Source of the DNA: JAWRCU01 sp033542235
GTDB lineage: Bacteria > Pseudomonadota > Alphaproteobacteria > Rhizobiales > Rhizobiaceae
DNA: 23,867 nt
Direction: 5' to 3'
Assembly: GCF_033542235.1 (NCBI RefSeq)
Contig: NZ_JAWRCU010000034.1
Location: forward strand, 1-23,867
Shown: one piece after another, positions 21,277 to 23,867 of the stretch
How positions within the stretch are numbered: the first letter of the stretch is position 1
Layout: every line of letters begins with the position of its first letter
Program-made: the position numbers and the translations under genes
Notes under the pieces: model-generated
What the model saw: only the letters and a program-made list of their open reading frames with translations
Told to the model about the DNA's origin: nothing
Database searches by the model: none

Positions 21277-22509
21277 GTGGACTTCCGGATAGCACCCGAG
21301 ATCGAGGACTATCGGCAAAGGATCGCGGCTTTCGTAGAAAGCGAGATCCTGCCGCTCGAAGCCGACCGCGCCTGCTATGACGGGCATGGCAACATAGCCC
21401 TGCCGCTCCTCGCCGCGTTGCGCTCCAAGGCGCGCGCGCAAGGTCTCTGGTGCCTTCAGCTCAGGCGCGAAAACGGCGGCGCCGGCCTGTCCAAGGTCGG
21501 GCTCGCCGTGTGCTATGAGGAGATGAACCGCTCGATTTTCGGTCCGGTCGTCTTCAACGCTGCCGCACCCGATGATGGCAACATGCAGGTGCTGGAGAAG
21601 CTCGGGACGGAGGAGCAGAAGGAGCGGTGGCTGAAGCCGATCGCCGACGGCAAGGCACGCTCTTCCTTCGCCATGACCGAGCCGCATCCTGGCGGCGGCT
21701 CCGACCCGTCGATGATCAGGACACAGGCCGAGAAGCGCGGCGACCGCTATGTCGTTTCGGGCCGCAAATGGTTTATCACCGGAGCTGAAGAAGCGAGCCA
21801 TTTCATCCTGATCGCCCGCACGTCGGACGACCCTCGCAGCGGGTTGACGGCATTTCTCTTCCACAAGGACCAGCTCGGCTGGCGGATCGTGCGTCGCATC
21901 GGCATCATGGGGCCGGAAGAGCATGGCGGCCACTGCGAGCTGGAGTTCGACGGGCTCGAGATCGCCGAGGAGAACATATTCGGCGGCGTCGGCCGCGGCC
22001 TGAAGGTGACGCAGACCCGGCTGGGTCCGGCCCGGCTCACCCATTGCATGCGCTGGTTGGGGCTCGCCAAGCGCTGTGTCGAGATCGCCACTGCCTATGC
22101 TGCCGAGCGCATGGGCTTCGGCCAAAGGCTCGCCGACCGGGAATCGATCCAGATGATGCTCGGCGACCTCGCCATGCGCATCGAGGTCGGCAGGCTCCTG
22201 GTCATGAAAGCGGCCTGGGAGCTCGATCGCGGCTCCTTCGCGCGCAAGGAAGTCTCGATGGCAAAGGTCCATGTCGCCAACCTGCTGCACGATGCTGCCG
22301 ACGTCGGTATCCAGGTGAACGGCGCGCGTGGCTATTCGACCGATACCGTGCTCGAATGGATCTATCGCTATGCCCGCCAGGCGCGGCTCGTCGACGGGGC
22401 GGACGAGGTCCATCAGATGGTGCTGAACCGCCTGCTTGCGGAGGAAGGCCGGCAGTTTTGGCGCTGGCCGGTCGAGGACGACGGCCGGCAGGCCCCGCAG
22501 GGAGGCTGA
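21277..22509 (+). CDS. ACAD10/11-type acyl-CoA dehydrogenase-like protein
   Basis: This 410-residue protein has the complete acyl-CoA dehydrogenase fold: FAMTEP-GGGSDPS and KWFITGA for flavin binding, then RMGFGQRLADRESIQ, and a C-terminal YARQARLVDGADEVH. In ordinary acyl-CoA dehydrogenases the catalytic Glu sits in an EGTSEI-like motif. Here the aligned residue is Asp373 in DGADEVH, like the DGPDEVH of the ACAD10/11 branch. Bacterial relatives such as LvaC of the Pseudomonas levulinate pathway work with a kinase (LvaA) to turn 4-hydroxyacyl-CoA into enoyl-CoA through a phosphorylated intermediate. The adjacent APH-like kinase gene, 2 nt downstream, supports that role. The start is GTG 21277 with GAGAGG 6 nt upstream. 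Confidence 0.88.
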   Translation: MDFRIAPEIEDYRQRIAAFVESEILPLEADRACYDGHGNIALPLLAALRSKARAQGLWCLQLRRENGGAGLSKVGLAVCYEEMNRSIFGPVVFNAAAPDDGNMQVLEKLGTEEQKERWLKPIADGKARSSFAMTEPHPGGGSDPSMIRTQAEKRGDRYVVSGRKWFITGAEEASHFILIARTSDDPRSGLTAFLFHKDQLGWRIVRRIGIMGPEEHGGHCELEFDGLEIAEENIFGGVGRGLKVTQTRLGPARLTHCMRWLGLAKRCVEIATAYAAERMGFGQRLADRESIQMMLGDLAMRIEVGRLLVMKAAWELDRGSFARKEVSMAKVHVANLLHDAADVGIQVNGARGYSTDTVLEWIYRYARQARLVDGADEVHQMVLNRLLAEEGRQFWRWPVEDDGRQAPQGG

Positions 22510-22511
22510 GC

Positions 22512-23543
22512 GTGGAAGCGGTGCGGAGGAAACTGGACTTCGAGCCGGCCCGGCTGAAGCAGTTTCTCGATGCCCGCTTCGGGGAAGGCGAGATTGAGCT
22601 CGAGCGCATTGCCGGCGGACAGTCGAACCCGACCTATTACCTTGTCCATCGTGATCGACGCATGGTGCTGCGCAAGCAGCCGGCCGGTCCGATCCTGAAG
22701 GGGGCGCATGCGGTGGACCGCGAATTCCGCGCGCTGAGCGCGCTCGCAGGTACCGGCGTGCCGGTGCCCCGGCCGGTCCTCTTTCACACAGAGCCCGACA
22801 TCGTCGGCACGCCCTTCTTTCTGATGGAGCGCCTGAAAGGCCGCGTCTTCCATGACCCAGCGCTGCCCGGAGTCCGTCCCGAAGAACGCCGCGCAATCTA
22901 TCTGGCGATGGCCGGGGCACTGGCAAAGCTGCATGCCGTGCGTCCGGAGGAGGTCGGACTCGGGGATTTCGGCCGGCCCGGCAACTATTTCGAACGTCAG
23001 ATCGCCCGCTGGTCGAAGCAGTGGAGAGAGTCCCAGACGAAGGACATTCCCGCCATAGACTTCCTGTCGGAGTGGCTGACGCGCAACGTGCCGCCGGACG
23101 ATACGGCGGTGGCGATCGCGCATGGCGATTTCCGGCTCGGCAACCTTCTGTTCCACCCGACGGAGCCGCGTGTCCTCGGTATTCTCGACTGGGAGCTCTC
23201 GACGCTCGGCCATCCGCTCGCCGATCTCGGCTATTGCTCGATGGCCTGGCACACCACGCCGGAAGAATATGGCGGCATCCGCGGCCTTGATCTCGCGACG
23301 CTCGGCATTCCGTCGCTGGCCGAATTCGTAGCGCGGTACAATGCGGAGGCGCCGCCGAGCGGTCCATTGCAGCCGTTCCACATCGTTTTCTCGCTTTTCC
23401 GTTTTGCCGTTATTTTCGTCGGCATCGCCGATCGCGTCCGCGCTGGCACGGCAGCCGCCGAGAACGCCGACCGGCTGGCGCCGCTCGCAGCGCGATTTGC
23501 CGAGAGAGGGCTGGAGCTGGCGGGGATTGCAGATAAGGGCTGA
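22512..23543 (+). CDS. APH-fold phosphotransferase, likely 4-hydroxyacyl-CoA kinase partner of ACAD
   Basis: The product is a 343-residue aminoglycoside-phosphotransferase-fold kinase. The N-terminal lobe has IAGGQSNPTY and VLRKQPAG (probable ATP-binding Lys). The catalytic loop is HGDFRLGN (H204, D206, N211) and the metal-binding motif is DWE (226-228), followed by TLGHPLADLGY. This matches the APH domain that is fused to the dehydrogenase in animal ACAD10/11 and separate in bacteria (LvaA-like), which phosphorylates the 4-hydroxyl of acyl-CoAs. Antibiotic resistance is unlikely given the partner. GTG 22512 is chosen because GGAGG (22501-22505) lies 6 nt upstream. The frame extends far upstream but only as a shadow inside the dehydrogenase gene. 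Confidence 0.87.
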   Translation: MEAVRRKLDFEPARLKQFLDARFGEGEIELERIAGGQSNPTYYLVHRDRRMVLRKQPAGPILKGAHAVDREFRALSALAGTGVPVPRPVLFHTEPDIVGTPFFLMERLKGRVFHDPALPGVRPEERRAIYLAMAGALAKLHAVRPEEVGLGDFGRPGNYFERQIARWSKQWRESQTKDIPAIDFLSEWLTRNVPPDDTAVAIAHGDFRLGNLLFHPTEPRVLGILDWELSTLGHPLADLGYCSMAWHTTPEEYGGIRGLDLATLGIPSLAEFVARYNAEAPPSGPLQPFHIVFSLFRFAVIFVGIADRVRAGTAAAENADRLAPLAARFAERGLELAGIADKG

Positions 23544-23645
23544 CCCGATTGTGAGCGGCGAGGCAGCGACGCCCCAACCGATTGATGTGAGTTTCTCTTC
23601 CAGCGCCGCGCCCTGCAGACCCCTCATCCGTCGCCTTCGGCGACA

Positions 23646-23762
23646 CCTTCTCCCACAGGGGGAGAAGGGGGAGCCTGGCATCTAGCTTGCCGCAAATCGC
23701 CAACGTTGGAGATTGGGAGAGGCGCATATGCAACGCTCCTCCTTCTCCCCTTGTGGGAGAAG
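23646..23762. repeat. RIME-like palindromic intergenic repeat, right copy
   Basis: Palindrome A has a 9-bp stem, CCTTCTCCC (23646-23654) with GGGAGAAGG (23660-23668). About 73 bases later, palindrome B pairs CTTCTCCC (23742-23749) with GGGAGAAG (23755-23762). Outside A lies CCCTCATCCGTCGCCTTCGG (23621-23640), which contains a GTCGCC-TTC-GGCGAC hairpin at 23630-23644 and is a common flank of such repeats in Mesorhizobium-like genomes. Outside B the sequence switches at once to the transposase end. The gap 23544-23645 has no gene. Confidence 0.7.
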
Positions 23763-23861
23763 CGCAACCATTAGCGGGCGAGATGCTGTTGGGGTGCTTT
23801 TCTTATCCATGGAGTGCCGCGCTCGACGACGGCATTGGCGAAGATCAGTAGCTTTCGGGCG
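23741..23861 (-). repeat. Right arm of 121-bp perfect inverted repeat
   Basis: Exact reverse complement of positions 1-121. It includes palindrome B of the right RIME-like element and the transposase 3' end. Six further bases to the window edge have no counterpart because the left arm is cut at position 1. Confidence 0.95.
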
Positions 23862-23867
23862 CAGGCG
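23771..23867 (-). CDS. Transposase, C-terminal end only (IS110-family-like), second copy, cut by window edge
   Basis: Read on the minus strand, the frame enters from the right edge and stops at TAA (23773-23771). It encodes the same residues as the left copy plus two more (Ala-Cys) before ARKLLIFANAVV. Both copies point inward, so their 3' ends face the 23.6-kb interval. The family call has the same limits as for the left copy. Confidence 0.65.
   Translation of the reverse strand, partial: ACARKLLIFANAVVERGTPWIRKAPQQHLAR

Noticed and set aside
22044..22511. Upstream extension of the kinase frame suggesting an ACAD-kinase fusion
   Set aside because: It is a shadow inside the dehydrogenase gene. 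A strong ribosome site precedes GTG 22512 and the two genes are in different frames.
22512..23543. Aminoglycoside resistance gene
   Set aside because: The APH fold is shared by many small-molecule kinases; tight coupling to an ACAD10/11-type dehydrogenase points to acyl-CoA metabolism.
23618..23770. CRISPR or other short regularly spaced repeats
   Set aside because: Only two palindromes in inverted arrangement are present, with no array of equal repeats and spacers here or elsewhere in the window.

Overview
The window is GC-rich, densely packed DNA that looks like a member of the Rhizobiales, most likely Mesorhizobium or a close relative. The indicators are an imp-type type VI secretion (T6SS) operon with an Agrobacterium-like TssL N-terminus, a DUF1036 protein, palindromic intergenic repeats of the rhizobial mosaic kind, and codon use rich in G/C third bases. 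No gene-free stretch exceeds about 300 bases. The longest gaps are 92-301, 3398-3632, 20009-20246 and 23544-23770, and their contents are described in the features.

Layout from left to right. Positions 1-121 and 23741-23861 are a perfect 121-bp inverted repeat. Both copies carry the last ~30 codons of a transposase gene that looks IS110-like, each abutting a palindromic (RIME-like) intergenic repeat. The whole 23.6 kb therefore lies between two inward-facing transposase 3' ends. Next come two minus-strand genes, 302-3397: a membrane-anchored double peptidoglycan hydrolase (M23 endopeptidase plus lytic transglycosylase) and a secreted DUF1036 protein. Divergent from them is a tight five-gene plus-strand operon, 3633-7554: a small cysteine-containing exported protein, ExbB/TolQ, ExbD/TolR, a second ExbD-like protein whose membrane Asp is replaced by Asn, and a large TonB-like protein. 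A MOSC-flavin reductase-ferredoxin fusion (7708-9471) follows.

Positions 9602-20008 are a six-gene minus-strand operon forming half of a T6SS: tssK, tssL (with an OmpA-like domain), tssM, tagF, pppA and ppkA. This is the membrane complex and its baseplate adaptor, plus the threonine-phosphorylation switch. No sheath, tube, spike, ClpV or Fha gene is in the window. Divergent from tssK is a plus-strand metabolic set, 20247-23543: an SMP-30/gluconolactonase-like protein, an ACAD10/11-type acyl-CoA dehydrogenase and an APH-fold kinase. The last two match the kinase/eliminase pair used on 4-hydroxyacyl-CoAs.

The most interesting observation is that the C-terminal ~206 residues of the TonB-like protein are clearly homologous to the C-terminal ~209 residues of the T6SS kinase PpkA, including two cysteines with identical 52-residue spacing. 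Both domains should be periplasmic. This ties the proton-motive-force module, and by proximity the peptidoglycan hydrolase, to T6SS control. I propose it as a candidate undescribed Ton-like, T6SS-associated envelope system. The homology is read directly from the proteins; the functional link is inference.
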